DNA from: Leptothermofonsia sp049200465
GTDB lineage: Bacteria; Cyanobacteriota; Cyanobacteriia; Leptolyngbyales; Leptolyngbyaceae
DNA length: 64,000 bases
Direction of reading: 5' to 3'
Assembly: GCF_049200465.1 (NCBI RefSeq)
Contig: NZ_CP120836.1
Coordinates: forward strand, 4,526,001-4,590,000
This document shows positions 32,441-41,976 of this stretch, piece after piece. The position numbers were made by a program, and so were the translations under genes. The notes beneath the pieces are model-generated. The model saw nothing but the letters and a program-made list of their open reading frames with translations, was not told the origin of the DNA and did no database searches. Position 1 is the stretch's first letter. Every line of letters begins with the position of its first letter.

Positions 32441-33364
32441 TCAAGTCATTACTAAACATTTTTCAATAGTTGCAATAACCGATTGAGCGATCGCATCAAA
32501 GTCATACCCCCCCTCTAACCCGAACACAACACGCCGGGTTAATTGCAAACAGTAGTTGGTAAATACTCCATAATCCTCTGGTTTTAAGGCAACACCACCC
32601 AAAGGATCGGCATGATTGGCGTCGTACCCGGCACTAACGATGAGCAAATCGGGTTGAAACCGGGTTAAAAAGGGCATGACTTTTTGTTCAAACAGAGGCT
32701 CATAGTCTGCTAGGGTGCTGCCCGAACGCATGGGCAAATTCAGCACGTTGTTATGAAACCCCGTTTCGTCAGCCGCTCCTGTGCCAGGGTATTGGGGCGA
32801 TTCGTGCAGGGAGCAAAAGACAATTTGCGGATTCTTTTCGATGATCGCCTGCGTCCCATTTCCGTGATGCACATCCCAGTCGAGAATAGCAACCCGATTA
32901 ACACTGGGCTGTTCCAACGCATAGTGGGCGGCGATCGCGGCATTGGAAAAAATGCAAAATCCCATGCCAAAGTTGCTGACTGCATGATGACCGGGCGGAC
33001 GGGCCAGCACAAACACCGGTTCTCCCGCCCGCAAAACGTGATCGACCCCATCCAGCCAGGCACTCACGGCCAGTTGCGCCACCTCAAAGCTGCGTTCCGA
33101 CACAGGCGTATCCGCATCGATATAGCCACCGCCCCGATTGGCCAATCGCCGCACCCCTTCGATGTAGCGTTCTGAGTGGATCTGGTGCAGCAGCGGCAAA
33201 ACGGGACGCTGTTCCACCGGGGTAGGTAACCGCCATTCCAGCAGGTTTGCCCAGGGAGTTGCCTTCAAAGCATTTTTGATTGCCGTCAATCGCTCTGGCT
33301 TTTCTGGATGGAAATAACCCGTTTCGTGCAGCAAAAACTCGTCCGAATAGATGACAGGCAGCAT
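32441..33364 (-). CDS. Histone deacetylase-family (acetoin utilisation protein-like) hydrolase
   Basis: 307 residues. Zinc and active-site motifs are LARPPGHHA, AILDWDVHHGNGTQ (Asp and His ligands) and LIVSAGYDANHADPLGG (second Asp). These enzymes deacetylate lysine, polyamines or small molecules; in cyanobacteria the substrate is unknown. Length and order match the bacterial AcuC/HdaH-like group. The ATG at 33364 gives the expected N-terminus (MLPVIYSDEFLLHETGYFHP). Single gene. Confidence 0.9.
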   Translation of the reverse strand: MLPVIYSDEFLLHETGYFHPEKPERLTAIKNALKATPWANLLEWRLPTPVEQRPVLPLLHQIHSERYIEGVRRLANRGGGYIDADTPVSERSFEVAQLAVSAWLDGVDHVLRAGEPVFVLARPPGHHAVSNFGMGFCIFSNAAIAAHYALEQPSVNRVAILDWDVHHGNGTQAIIEKNPQIVFCSLHESPQYPGTGAADETGFHNNVLNLPMRSGSTLADYEPLFEQKVMPFLTRFQPDLLIVSAGYDANHADPLGGVALKPEDYGVFTNYCLQLTRRVVFGLEGGYDFDAIAQSVIATIEKCLVMT

Positions 33365-33765
33365 AGGCAGTGACTGGTATTCATTTGTCTAGTTTAAGAT
33401 GCTTGCTTTGCGATCGCTCAGTGATGAACCTACCTCTGAATGAAACAGGTTGAAAAGTCCTGACCGCAGGTGGTAGCCTGACAAGACTCCGCAGCTGAAA
33501 GGCTTACTCCACAAGGGTTTCCAACTTATGACAGCACCCACGGAAAGCGGTTGAAAATGTCTAGGTGTGATACAATTTATTGATTGAATTTGCACTCTAT
33601 TGGCTGGAGTCAGTCCACTCAATAGTGAATTCCACCATATTCAGTAGCTGAATTGAAAATAGCTGACAGCTAATAGCTAACGCCAGCAGCTATTAACTGT
33701 GTTCAGGCAACCCTTTTCAGTATCACTGCTTTCTGTTCGCTCGTGTTTTCGGAGTTTTTGACAAT
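33365..33765. other. Spacer upstream of gyrA
   Basis: No supported gene. A short cluster of related motifs (AGCTGACAGCTAATAGCTAA, CGCCAGCAGCTATTAACTG) lies at 33660-33700. It holds the divergent promoters of the deacetylase-like gene and gyrA. Confidence 0.45.
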
Positions 33766-36351
33766 ATGACCTTTGCCCAGGAACCGCCCCAGGATCGGAT
33801 CGTCCCAACGGATCTGAGAAACGAAATGCAGCGGTCTTACCTGGAATACGCGATGAGCGTTATCGTGGGTCGAGCCCTGCCCGATGCCAGAGATGGGTTG
33901 AAGCCTGTGCATCGTCGCATTCTGTACGCCATGCATGAACTGGGTTTGCAGCCCGATCGCCCCTTCCGGAAGTGTGCCCGTGTAGTGGGGGAAGTGCTGG
34001 GTAAATACCATCCCCACGGAGACACGGCGGTTTACGATGCTCTAGTGCGGATGGCGCAGGATTTTTCCATGCGATCGCCTCTGATCGACGGTCACGGCAA
34101 CTTCGGCTCGGTGGATAACGACCCTCCCGCGGCCATGCGTTACACCGAATGTCGTCTGCGGGCAATCACGACCGAGGGTATGCTGCAAGACATCGAATCG
34201 GAAACCGTTGATTTCATTGATAACTTTGACGGTTCCCAGCAAGAACCAATCGTCCTGCCTGCTCGTATTCCCCAACTGTTACTGAACGGATCATCCGGCA
34301 TTGCTGTGGGGATGGCGACGAATATTCCTCCCCACAACCTGGGAGAACTGATTGATGGGTTAATTGCGCTGATCCGCAACCCCAACATTACCGACCTAGA
34401 ACTGATGGAGTACATTCCCGGACCGGACTTCCCTACGGGGGCGCAAATCCTGGGTAGAAGGGGGATTCGGGAAGCCTACACCACTGGGCGTGGCTCCATC
34501 ATCATGCGGGGGGTTGCCAGTATTGAAACTATTGAACAGCGCGGACGCCCTGACCGAGAAGCGATCATCATCACTGAGTTGCCTTACCAGACCAACAAGG
34601 CCGCCCTGATTGAAAAGATTGCCGAGCTGGTGAACGACAAAAAGATTGATGGCATTGCAGACATTCGGGATGAGAGCGATCGCGACGGGATGCGCATTGT
34701 CATCGAATTGAAGCGGGATGCCTATCCTCGTGTTGTTCTCAATAACCTCTATAAGCAAACCCCGCTCCAGGCAAACTTTGGAGCCAACATGCTGGCGCTG
34801 GTCAATGGTGAACCTCAGATCCTGACGCTCAAGCAGTTTCTCACTGTCTTCCTGGACTTTCGCGTGGAGACGATTACTCGTCGCACCCGTTACCGCCTGC
34901 GCAAGGCAGAAGAACGGGATCATCTACTCCAGGGCTTGCTGATTGCGCTGGATAATCTAGACGCCATCATTGCCCTGATTCGGAGCGCGGCTGACACACC
35001 CACCGCCAAGCAAGAGCTGATCACCTCCTACAATCTTTCAGAAGCCCAGGCGGATGCGATTCTGCAAATGCAACTGCGGCGGTTGACGGCTCTGGAAGCC
35101 GACAAAATCCATCAGGAGCACGAAGAACTTCAAACCCAGATTGCCGATCTTCAGGACATCCTGGCCCGACGGGACCGGATTTTTGACATCATTATTGAAG
35201 AAGTTACTGCTCTGAAACAATCTTATGCTACGCCTCGACGCTCAGTGCTGGAGCAATCGGAAGAAGAGATTGAAGATGTGGATTTGATCGCCAACGAACG
35301 GGCGGTCATCCTGCTGACAGAGCAGGGCTACGTGAAGCGGATGCCCGTGAATACATTTGAAGCCCAAAGCCGCGCTACGAAAGGTAAAGTAGGCACCCGC
35401 ATGAAAGAAGATGATGCGGTGGAGCATTTTCTTACCTGCCATGATCATGACAGTGTGCTGTTTTTCAGCGATCGCGGCGTTGTTTATTGTCTCAAGGCAT
35501 ACCAGATCCCCACCGGCTCTCGCACCTCACGGGGAACCCCAATCGTGCAACTGCTGCCCATTCCCCGTGATGAAAAAATTACCTCTGTCATCCCCGTCAC
35601 CGAGTTCACAGAAGATGAGTATCTGGTGATGTTGACGACAGGCGGGTATATTAAGAAAACTGCCCTCGCCGCTTTCAGCAATATCCGCACCAACGGATTG
35701 ATTGCGATTTCACTGGAAGAGGGCGACCAGCTGCGGTGGGTCCGTCGTGCCCGTGAGCAGGACACTATTCTGATTGGTTCCAGCCAGGGTAAGGCGATCC
35801 ACTTCCGGGCAAACCACGAGCAATTGCGTCCCCTGGGACGGGCAACACGAGGGGTACGTGCCATGTCTCTGCGGGAAGGAGATAGTCTGGTTGGAATGGC
35901 GATTTTACCCAGCCAAATCGTGGCTGACCTGGCCCAAGAGCTGGAATCTGCCAGCGAGAGCGACGAGGAAACCGCAGAAACTATCACCACCAGCCTTGGC
36001 CCCTGGGTTTTGATTGTGACGACAGGCGGGTTTGGGAAGCGGGTTCCAGTTTCCCAATTCCGGCTGCAAAATCGAGCGGGCATGGGCATTGTGGCGACCA
36101 AATTCCGCAAGCCAGGCGATCGCCTGGCTGCCCTGCACATTGTTAACGAAGATGATGAGTTGATGATCATCACGAGCCGAGGCATTATCATTCGCCAGTC
36201 TGTCAACGCAATTTCGTCTCAATCCCGTCCAGCAACGGGGGTGCGGGTGCAGCGGCTGGATGAGGATGACGCGATCGCCGCCGTCGCCCTCGTTCCCACC
36301 TCAACTGAAGAAGCCGCCGCTCTAGGAGAAGAAGTCGCTGGAGAAGAGTGA
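33766..36351 (+). CDS. gyrA: DNA gyrase subunit A
   Basis: 861 residues. GyrA carries the DNA-cleaving tyrosine: Tyr126 in AAMRYTECRL. The N-terminus RSYLEYAMSVIVGRALPDAR, then DGLKPVHRRIL, and the GDTAVYDALVRMAQDFSMR segment are family hallmarks, followed by a coiled coil (about 420-490) and the six-bladed C-terminal DNA-wrapping domain. The GyrA box region reads AQSRATKGKVGTRMKEDD, as in other cyanobacterial gyrases rather than the E. coli QRRGGKG. With GyrB it introduces negative supercoils. An acidic 15-residue tail ends the protein (EEAAALGEEVAGEE). Confidence 0.95.
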   Translation: MTFAQEPPQDRIVPTDLRNEMQRSYLEYAMSVIVGRALPDARDGLKPVHRRILYAMHELGLQPDRPFRKCARVVGEVLGKYHPHGDTAVYDALVRMAQDFSMRSPLIDGHGNFGSVDNDPPAAMRYTECRLRAITTEGMLQDIESETVDFIDNFDGSQQEPIVLPARIPQLLLNGSSGIAVGMATNIPPHNLGELIDGLIALIRNPNITDLELMEYIPGPDFPTGAQILGRRGIREAYTTGRGSIIMRGVASIETIEQRGRPDREAIIITELPYQTNKAALIEKIAELVNDKKIDGIADIRDESDRDGMRIVIELKRDAYPRVVLNNLYKQTPLQANFGANMLALVNGEPQILTLKQFLTVFLDFRVETITRRTRYRLRKAEERDHLLQGLLIALDNLDAIIALIRSAADTPTAKQELITSYNLSEAQADAILQMQLRRLTALEADKIHQEHEELQTQIADLQDILARRDRIFDIIIEEVTALKQSYATPRRSVLEQSEEEIEDVDLIANERAVILLTEQGYVKRMPVNTFEAQSRATKGKVGTRMKEDDAVEHFLTCHDHDSVLFFSDRGVVYCLKAYQIPTGSRTSRGTPIVQLLPIPRDEKITSVIPVTEFTEDEYLVMLTTGGYIKKTALAAFSNIRTNGLIAISLEEGDQLRWVRRAREQDTILIGSSQGKAIHFRANHEQLRPLGRATRGVRAMSLREGDSLVGMAILPSQIVADLAQELESASESDEETAETITTSLGPWVLIVTTGGFGKRVPVSQFRLQNRAGMGIVATKFRKPGDRLAALHIVNEDDELMIITSRGIIIRQSVNAISSQSRPATGVRVQRLDEDDAIAAVALVPTSTEEAAALGEEVAGEE

Positions 36352-36360
36352 TCCTGATGG

Positions 36361-36984
36361 CTACTTCTTTACCTGAATAACCTGAAGACTGCCACCCGCA
36401 TAGAGTTTTTGGGCAATCATCTGAAAACCCGTTTCGGCCAGCAGTTCTGGAAGATTAGTTTTGATTAATTTCCAGGCAGTCTCGGTTTCAAATAGCGTCA
36501 GAAAGAGGGAAACTCCAAGCCAGTAAAGCGGATTGGTTGGCGCATGAAAATCGACAAAAGTGAAAATGCCGCCCAGTTTCAACACCCGATAAACTTCTTG
36601 CAAAATTTGCCGCAGTTGTTCCGATTCCATTTCGTGCAGAGCGGTGCTGGTATGCACCAGGTCAAACTGATTGTTTGGGAACGGCATTTTTTCGGCAAAT
36701 GCTTCCACATAATCTGCTTGGGGCACTCGCTCCTTTGCTCGTTTAATTGCATTAGGTGAAGCATCCAGTCCAGTCACATGGCGCGATCGCTCCACCAAAA
36801 TCTGCGTTGCCGGACCAGCCCCGCAACACATATCCAGTATCTTTGTCTCTGGGGTAATTTCCAATCCCTCCAGAGCCAGTTGCCGAAATCTCCTTTCCCC
36901 ACCCACCCCCAACGCGGCTAACCACGAAACACCGTCATACAGCCACTGATATTGGTAACTCCAATCTCTGAGAATAGTAGCCAT
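36361..36984 (-). CDS. Class I SAM-dependent methyltransferase
   Basis: 207 residues. SAM-binding motif I is ILDMCCGAGPATQIL, followed by VTGLDASPNAIKRA (motif II acid) and PFPNNQFDLVHTSTALHEME and LKLGGIFTFVDFH. This is the Methyltransf_11 layout of ubiquinone/menaquinone-type C-methylases. The substrate is unknown. It converges on gyrA with a 9-base gap. Confidence 0.82.
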   Translation of the reverse strand: MATILRDWSYQYQWLYDGVSWLAALGVGGERRFRQLALEGLEITPETKILDMCCGAGPATQILVERSRHVTGLDASPNAIKRAKERVPQADYVEAFAEKMPFPNNQFDLVHTSTALHEMESEQLRQILQEVYRVLKLGGIFTFVDFHAPTNPLYWLGVSLFLTLFETETAWKLIKTNLPELLAETGFQMIAQKLYAGGSLQVIQVKK

Positions 36985-37089
36985 AGGGACATTGAAGGTC
37001 AGTTGTTGGTTGTTAGGCAGATGCGGAGTGAGAGGGTGATGGAGTGATTGCTCTTTACATAAGGCTGTTCTAGAAATGGGGCTCTGACT

Positions 37090-37160
37090 CCTTGAACCCC
37101 TGATTCCCTCGGCCCCCTTTCCAGGATTGCCACAAAAAATTTGACAAACCCCTTTACATC
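37090..37160. repeat. Interspersed repeat, family D (copy 2)
   Basis: CTTGAACCCCTGATTCCCTC, CCCCCTTTCCAGGATTGCCA and AAAAAATTTGACAAACCCC, matching 26226-26310. Confidence 0.55.
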
Positions 37161-37210
37161 CATCACTCCCTTACTCCATCACCCCTCCACCCTACCACTC
37201 CATCACTCCC

Positions 37211-38392
37211 TTACTCGATTTCTGGTGCCTTCAACTGACTCCGACTCAGTGCCGCTTCCACTGCCTGTTGCTGATCTCGGCGAGTAATCCAGTGGTGATA
37301 GGTACGGGTATGAACAGCAACTGAGTGCCCCATCATGCGGGCGGCGACGGTATCTGGCAATCCAAAGTGAATGGTGCGAACTGCCCAGGCATGGCGCAGG
37401 TCATAGGGCGAAAAGGGTAGCCCATAGCGGCGAAACTGAGACGTTACCCGCTGACCAATCCGCTGAAGCGTTGTACTAGAAAGATCGGTTTGAATTGCAG
37501 GTAAATTGACCTCACGCAGATTGAACTGGTCAACCCACTCTGGATAAAAAGGCCAGACCTCGTGTTCCCCTGTTTTTGTAGAGGCAAGCACTCGAATGGT
37601 GGCTTCACGATCGTTTCTGAGCAGGGCTGAATAATCGCAAAAAAATACCTCATGATTCCTCAGCCCATAGGTTGCCATAATCCCGTAGACAAACTGCCAC
37701 GAGGGATTGGGAACTTTTCTCCAGGTTTCTACGATCAGTTCATCTGATGGCAGGTTGCGGGCCTGAGTGCGGCTGTTACCATACGCACCCCAAAAGGATT
37801 TTAAGTCAATGGGCAATTCCAGACTGATAAATGCAGCAAAAGCACTCAAAGCTGTACAACAGACCTGGCGACTGCGAGAATTGGCTTCTGTTGATCGCAC
37901 CGTAGCGTAGATCGCCTCCGGCAGACTGAAGCTGGAGTTAGCCTGGGCGATCGCTTCCAGTTTCCTCAAATACGGTGCGTAAGCACTTTCCCAGGTTGTT
38001 TTGGCTGAAGCGGGATTGATCAATCGCTGTGGCTCCACCATGAAATGCTGTTTAAAGGCCTGAATTTGCTGAACCAGCCCCATTTGATCCAATCGGCCCC
38101 ATCCTGGCCCGCTGATGTAATGACGCCAATCAAAGGTTTTTTGAATCAACTGAGCTGCAATCACCTTAACTTCCTGTTCGGCCTGTTTAAGGCCAGTGAC
38201 CGTTGCAGGCAAACCCAGGCTAATCCGCTGCTGGTAAGGCTTCATCCGCAAACTATCAGGACGTGGGGGTAACGTTCCCCGCAGGTTGAGTTTTTCCCCC
38301 CGACGCTCAATCTGGAGCCCCAACCGGGCTGCCTTTAGTCGCTGGTTAACCTGGGCAATTCGTGTATCAATTGGCGAACTTGTATCCGACAT
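37211..38392 (-). CDS. Tyrosine recombinase / site-specific integrase
   Basis: 393 residues. The C-terminal catalytic domain shows Arg in TYGLRNHEVF, the H-x-x-R in SPYDLRHAWAVR, His in MMGHSVAVHT and the probable nucleophile Tyr in RTYHHWI. The N-terminal 180 residues form a DNA-binding region without a zinc motif. It resembles chromosomal cyanobacterial integrase-like genes of the XisA/XisC kind. There is no nearby phage or element cargo, tRNA or direct-repeat att site, so it may be a resident gene or the last trace of an element. Confidence 0.8.
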   Translation of the reverse strand: MSDTSSPIDTRIAQVNQRLKAARLGLQIERRGEKLNLRGTLPPRPDSLRMKPYQQRISLGLPATVTGLKQAEQEVKVIAAQLIQKTFDWRHYISGPGWGRLDQMGLVQQIQAFKQHFMVEPQRLINPASAKTTWESAYAPYLRKLEAIAQANSSFSLPEAIYATVRSTEANSRSRQVCCTALSAFAAFISLELPIDLKSFWGAYGNSRTQARNLPSDELIVETWRKVPNPSWQFVYGIMATYGLRNHEVFFCDYSALLRNDREATIRVLASTKTGEHEVWPFYPEWVDQFNLREVNLPAIQTDLSSTTLQRIGQRVTSQFRRYGLPFSPYDLRHAWAVRTIHFGLPDTVAARMMGHSVAVHTRTYHHWITRRDQQQAVEAALSRSQLKAPEIE

Positions 38393-38419
38393 GGCAAACA
38401 GAAGTACTACTAACCAGCC

Positions 38420-38511
38420 ATAGCAGCTCTAAATCATTTGTGAGATGGAGAGACTTTATGAGAAAGAGTTCCGTAGAAACCCTTTCTCACAATCCAAATA
38501 GGATCGCTATA
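38420..38511. repeat. Family C repeat (copy 3)
   Basis: ATAGCAGCTCTAAATCATTT, GAGAAAGAGTTCCGTAGAAA and CAATCCAAATAGGATCGCTA. It lies just upstream of the recombinase gene in a 384-base gap (38393-38776) that is otherwise without features. Confidence 0.72.
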
Positions 38512-38776
38512 TCTCAACTCAAATCAGCGATGATGCATGGCTTTGCAACTTTTTAGGGTCGTGAATCAGAGAAATGTGGGCTCATAACTTACCAAGGTTT
38601 TCAGGTTTGATTGACTCAAATCTGAAGACAGGCAAATGAAGCTCTTCTGGCAATCTTTACAAATTTTCCCACACCGCTTTGATGCACTACCCTGTTTAGA
38701 AGCTTTTGTTCGTCCGTTACATTTGAACTGTTAGCCCACTTGAAGCAGAACTTTGCTACTTGAAAAAGGCTGTGGG

Positions 38777-39061
38777 TTACTCACTTACTACTAACCCAAT
38801 TTGAGAGTTTTTTGTGTTCAATGCATGATTGGCTCTATGTTTTGCAATCAGGCTTCGCATCTCATTCCGCACTTCTCGCCACAGCATAAAATTGGCATGG
38901 ATTTGCTCCTGAAAATCGGTTCCTTGGAGATAAACATTACCTTCACTATCAAACGCAACTTTCAAATCATCTACTTTTACAAACGGTTTAAGTTCCTGTA
39001 TTAAATTGAAGAACGTATTGAAGATTTGACCCACATTTTGAGCATTTGCAGAGTGCATCAT
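38777..39061 (-). CDS. Small hypothetical protein
   Basis: 94 residues with amphipathic helices (IFNTFFNLIQELKPFVKVDD and LWREVRNEMRSLIAKHRANH). The composition looks like a soluble protein and the frame has normal codon use, but no family is recognised and no ribosome site is striking. No partner genes. Confidence 0.45.
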   Translation of the reverse strand: MMHSANAQNVGQIFNTFFNLIQELKPFVKVDDLKVAFDSEGNVYLQGTDFQEQIHANFMLWREVRNEMRSLIAKHRANHALNTKNSQIGLVVSE

Positions 39062-39753
39062 GGCATTATTTCAGCATTGATTCGAATTTCCCTTATCTTA
39101 CAATTGATCAATGCAGTCTACCAACCATTAGCGATTCCTAATACCAATATTTTATGAAGCTGTACATTATCAACCCCCGGCTGTCGCCGTCCCCCTTACC
39201 AAGGGGGACTACAGAGGGTTCTGATTCTACGCATCCTCATATTGAATTGGTATAAGCTATAGCAGTCCTAAATCAGTCGTGAGATTTAGAGGCTTTTTGA
39301 GAAAGGATTCCGCAGGAATCCTTTCTCAAAATCCAAATAGGATCGCTACATATCTCAGCCCAAAACTTTGCTTGCCTAAATGTCGCAGCCTATCAACAAT
39401 CTCCTACCACCTAATCAAGAACTTTCGATTACCTGAGCATCGCCGCTACTCATGCATATGCTTCCAATTATGTCCCAATCAAGTTATGTCCCAATCAAGG
39501 TTCTGCGGGCCAACATAATCTTGACGGTTGGAGAGCAGACACGGAAGCACTGCCCCACCCTTCTACTCCTGCACTTCTCTCCTCTCTCCTCCCCCAATCC
39601 TGCATTCGTTTGAGCATGCTATCGAAATTGTCAATGCTACGAAATCTTCAGAAATCAGCTCTACTAGGTATTTATTCCCTACCTTAATTTCAAATATAGA
39701 TTTATTGTTAAAATCAGTTACAAACCTTAGAAAATGGGAAAGCTATAGCCGCT
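39062..39753. other. Spacer upstream of hemH
   Basis: A family C repeat lies at 39257-39349. The rest is AT-rich or CTCTCCTCC low-complexity DNA with no supported gene; the hemH promoter must be in the last 150 bases. Confidence 0.5.
39257..39349. repeat. Family C repeat (copy 4)
   Basis: CTATAGCAGTCCTAAATCAG, GAAAGGATTCCGCAGGAATC with a perfect inner hairpin, and AAATCCAAATAGGATCGCTA. This is the best-preserved copy in the window. Confidence 0.78.
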
Positions 39754-40917
39754 ATGGGTCAAGTTGGGGTTCTGTTATTAAATCTGGGCGGACCAGACAA
39801 GTTGGAAGATGTTCGTCCGTTCCTGTATAACTTGTTCGCAGACCCCGAAATTATTCGGCTTCCTTTTCCATGGATGCAACGCCCCCTTGCCTGGCTGATC
39901 TCAACAATGCGGGCAAAGCGATCGCAGGAAAACTATAAACTCATCGGTGGGGGTTCTCCCCTCAGACGCATCACTGAGGAACAGGCCCAGGCCCTCCAAA
40001 CTCGACTTCAGCAGAAAGGGCAGGAAGCCACTGTTTACGTGGGGATGCGCTACTGGCATCCGTTTACTGAAGAAGCCATTGCCCGAATTAAGCGCGATCG
40101 CATCAATCAACTGGTGATTCTTCCCCTCTACCCTCATTTTTCTATCAGCACCAGCGGTTCGAGTTTCCGTTTGCTTGAGAAGATTTGGGAAGAGGACCCT
40201 GCACTGCAAGCGATTAATTATACCGTTGTTCAGTCCTGGTATGACCGTCCTGGCTACCTGACAGCGATGGCACAACTGATTGCGCAGGAGATTGACCAGT
40301 TTCCCAACCCAGATGGAGTGCATGTTTTTTTTAGCGCCCACGGTGTTCCGATTAGTTATGTGAAGGAAGCAGGCGATCCTTATCAAAAGGAAATTGAGGA
40401 CTGTGTTGCGCTGATTATGCAGACGCTGAACCGTCCGAACGCCCATACCCTTGCTTATCAGAGCCGGGTCGGTCCCGTAGAGTGGTTGCAACCTTACACT
40501 GAAGATGCCCTCAAAGAACTGGCCGAACAGGGTGTCAAGGACATGGTTGTGGTACCCATTAGCTTCGTTTCGGAGCACATTGAAACGCTGCAGGAAATTG
40601 ACATGGAGTACCGGGAAATCGCCGAAGAAGCTGGGATTGAGAACTTTCATCGAGTCCCCGCACTGAATACCCATCCCGTTTTCATTGATGATCTGGCCAA
40701 CATGGTTCTGGAGTCAATGAATGCTCCCAGTATGAAGCTGTCAGAAGTGATGCACCCCGAGAAACAGGTTAAGATGTATCCACCGGAACGGTGGGAATGG
40801 GGCATGACGGTTTCTGCCGAGGTGTGGAATGGTCGTCTGGCAATGATTGGAATTATTGCTGTGCTGATGGAATTACTGATGGGACGCGGCCCTTTACATG
40901 CGATCGGGCTTTTGTAG
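39754..40917 (+). CDS. hemH: Ferrochelatase with C-terminal chlorophyll a/b-binding-like helix
   Basis: 387 residues. The first about 320 are ferrochelatase, which inserts Fe2+ into protoporphyrin IX: GVLLLNLGGPDKLEDVRPFL, then QLVILPLYPHFSISTSGSSF, and VHVFFSAHGVPISYV with the metal-site His. After a linker, EVWNGRLAMIGIIAVLMELL is an LHC/CAB-type helix with the chlorophyll-binding E-x-x-N-x-R signature, found in cyanobacterial and plastid ferrochelatases. It anchors the enzyme in the thylakoid and links heme synthesis to chlorophyll status. A weak GGGAAAG precedes the ATG. Confidence 0.95.
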   Translation: MGQVGVLLLNLGGPDKLEDVRPFLYNLFADPEIIRLPFPWMQRPLAWLISTMRAKRSQENYKLIGGGSPLRRITEEQAQALQTRLQQKGQEATVYVGMRYWHPFTEEAIARIKRDRINQLVILPLYPHFSISTSGSSFRLLEKIWEEDPALQAINYTVVQSWYDRPGYLTAMAQLIAQEIDQFPNPDGVHVFFSAHGVPISYVKEAGDPYQKEIEDCVALIMQTLNRPNAHTLAYQSRVGPVEWLQPYTEDALKELAEQGVKDMVVVPISFVSEHIETLQEIDMEYREIAEEAGIENFHRVPALNTHPVFIDDLANMVLESMNAPSMKLSEVMHPEKQVKMYPPERWEWGMTVSAEVWNGRLAMIGIIAVLMELLMGRGPLHAIGLL

Positions 40918-40929
40918 GGGCTTTGCTGT

Positions 40930-41709
40930 TTATACAAACCGGGTTAGTTGAATGCGGTAGCGATCTTTTTTAGTGATTGCAATTTCGCCCACCTCAACCC
41001 GGCCTTTGCCACGGATGGCAATCAGATCTCCTTCTTTGACCGGGTAACTGGCACTGGTTGTTTCCTTCCAGTTAACCCGCACATCACCCGCAGTGATCAT
41101 ATCTGCCATTTTGCTACGGGACATGCCAAACCCCGCAGAGGCGATCGCATCCAGCCGTAAAGAAGCTTCCACAGTCGTCACTTCCTTTTTCTTTGGCTCT
41201 CGCACTTTGAGTTCGCCCAAACTGATAGGTTGGGTTTTAACTGGTACAGAGCGGACTTGCTTCAGGTTCATCTCCAGAAATTCCACCATTTCAGGAACGA
41301 CGATCGCCTGTGCTCCCCGTTCGCCCAATACAATGATGTCGCCGACCTTTCCCCGCACAATTCCCGTACCCAGAATGGCCCCCAAAAAGTCGCGATGGGT
41401 TGCCAGATCAAACAGAAAATTTCCCGCGATTTCTAATGCTGCAAGTTCCACCTGACTGGAGTCGAGGGGTAGCTCTGCACGGGCGATCGCCAGCCTCTGG
41501 CGTTCTGCCTGTGGGTATCCACCCGATGCAACCCCATGAATTTCAGTCAACCGCCCAAATACCTGCTGGACCTCACTATATTCTGGAGGAGAAAGAAAAT
41601 CTGTCTGCACCAACTCCCAGGTTTTGATGGCCTGCTCTGCCTGGTCCAGGACTCGTGCTACAGCTTCACGATTTTCAACAGTCTTCAGTAATTCGTCTCG
41701 TGGCAGCAT
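40930..41709 (-). CDS. Photosystem II S4 domain protein
   Basis: 259 residues. The S4 RNA-binding domain is at about 183-245: LRLDAIASAGFGMSRSKMAD, MITAGDVRVNWKE and VKEGDLIAIRGKGRVEVGE. The N-terminal part (AVARVLDQAEQAIKTWELVQ, PEYSEVQQVFGRL, AERQRLAIAR) is the YlmH-like region typical of the PSII S4 family (TIGR03069). Its loss affects PSII in the literature sense of the family name, but its molecular role is unsettled. It converges on hemH with a 12-base gap. Confidence 0.9.
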   Translation of the reverse strand: MLPRDELLKTVENREAVARVLDQAEQAIKTWELVQTDFLSPPEYSEVQQVFGRLTEIHGVASGGYPQAERQRLAIARAELPLDSSQVELAALEIAGNFLFDLATHRDFLGAILGTGIVRGKVGDIIVLGERGAQAIVVPEMVEFLEMNLKQVRSVPVKTQPISLGELKVREPKKKEVTTVEASLRLDAIASAGFGMSRSKMADMITAGDVRVNWKETTSASYPVKEGDLIAIRGKGRVEVGEIAITKKDRYRIQLTRFV

Positions 41710-41821
41710 GACTCAAAACGCGATAGGTAAAACTCTATTGTATGCCACCCCCCTTTGGCCTCCCACGCACTGCCACTACCTCCAGATAGGGAAAATTCCT
41801 CTCCGCTGTACGGGTAGGTTT

Positions 41822-41939
41822 TATAGCTCTACGCGGGTGCATTAGGACATTGGAATTAGAGAGGGAGTAGGGGCTTTGCCCCCAGCCAGGGGGTTCCACC
41901 CCTGCACCCCGTTCAAATTTCAAGAAGGATCGCTATAGT
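41822..41939. repeat. Family A repeat (copy 5) with alternative tail
   Basis: ATAGCTCTACGCGGGTGCAT, TAGGACATTGGAATTAGAGA, GGGGCTTTGCCCCCAGCCAG and the tail GTTCAAATTTCAAGAAGGAT. The head matches 50487 and 63296; the tail matches 22836. Confidence 0.75.
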
Positions 41940-41976
41940 GTGCTAGATCTGGGGTAGCACCACCAAAACTAATCCC

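Noticed and set aside
35484..36206. 240-codon minus-strand ORF within gyrA
   Set aside because: Shadow frame opposite gyrA; Arg/Ser-rich composition typical of antisense frames.
37211..38392. Integrative element around the tyrosine recombinase
   Set aside because: No att direct repeats, tRNA or cargo genes flank it; neighbours are housekeeping genes.
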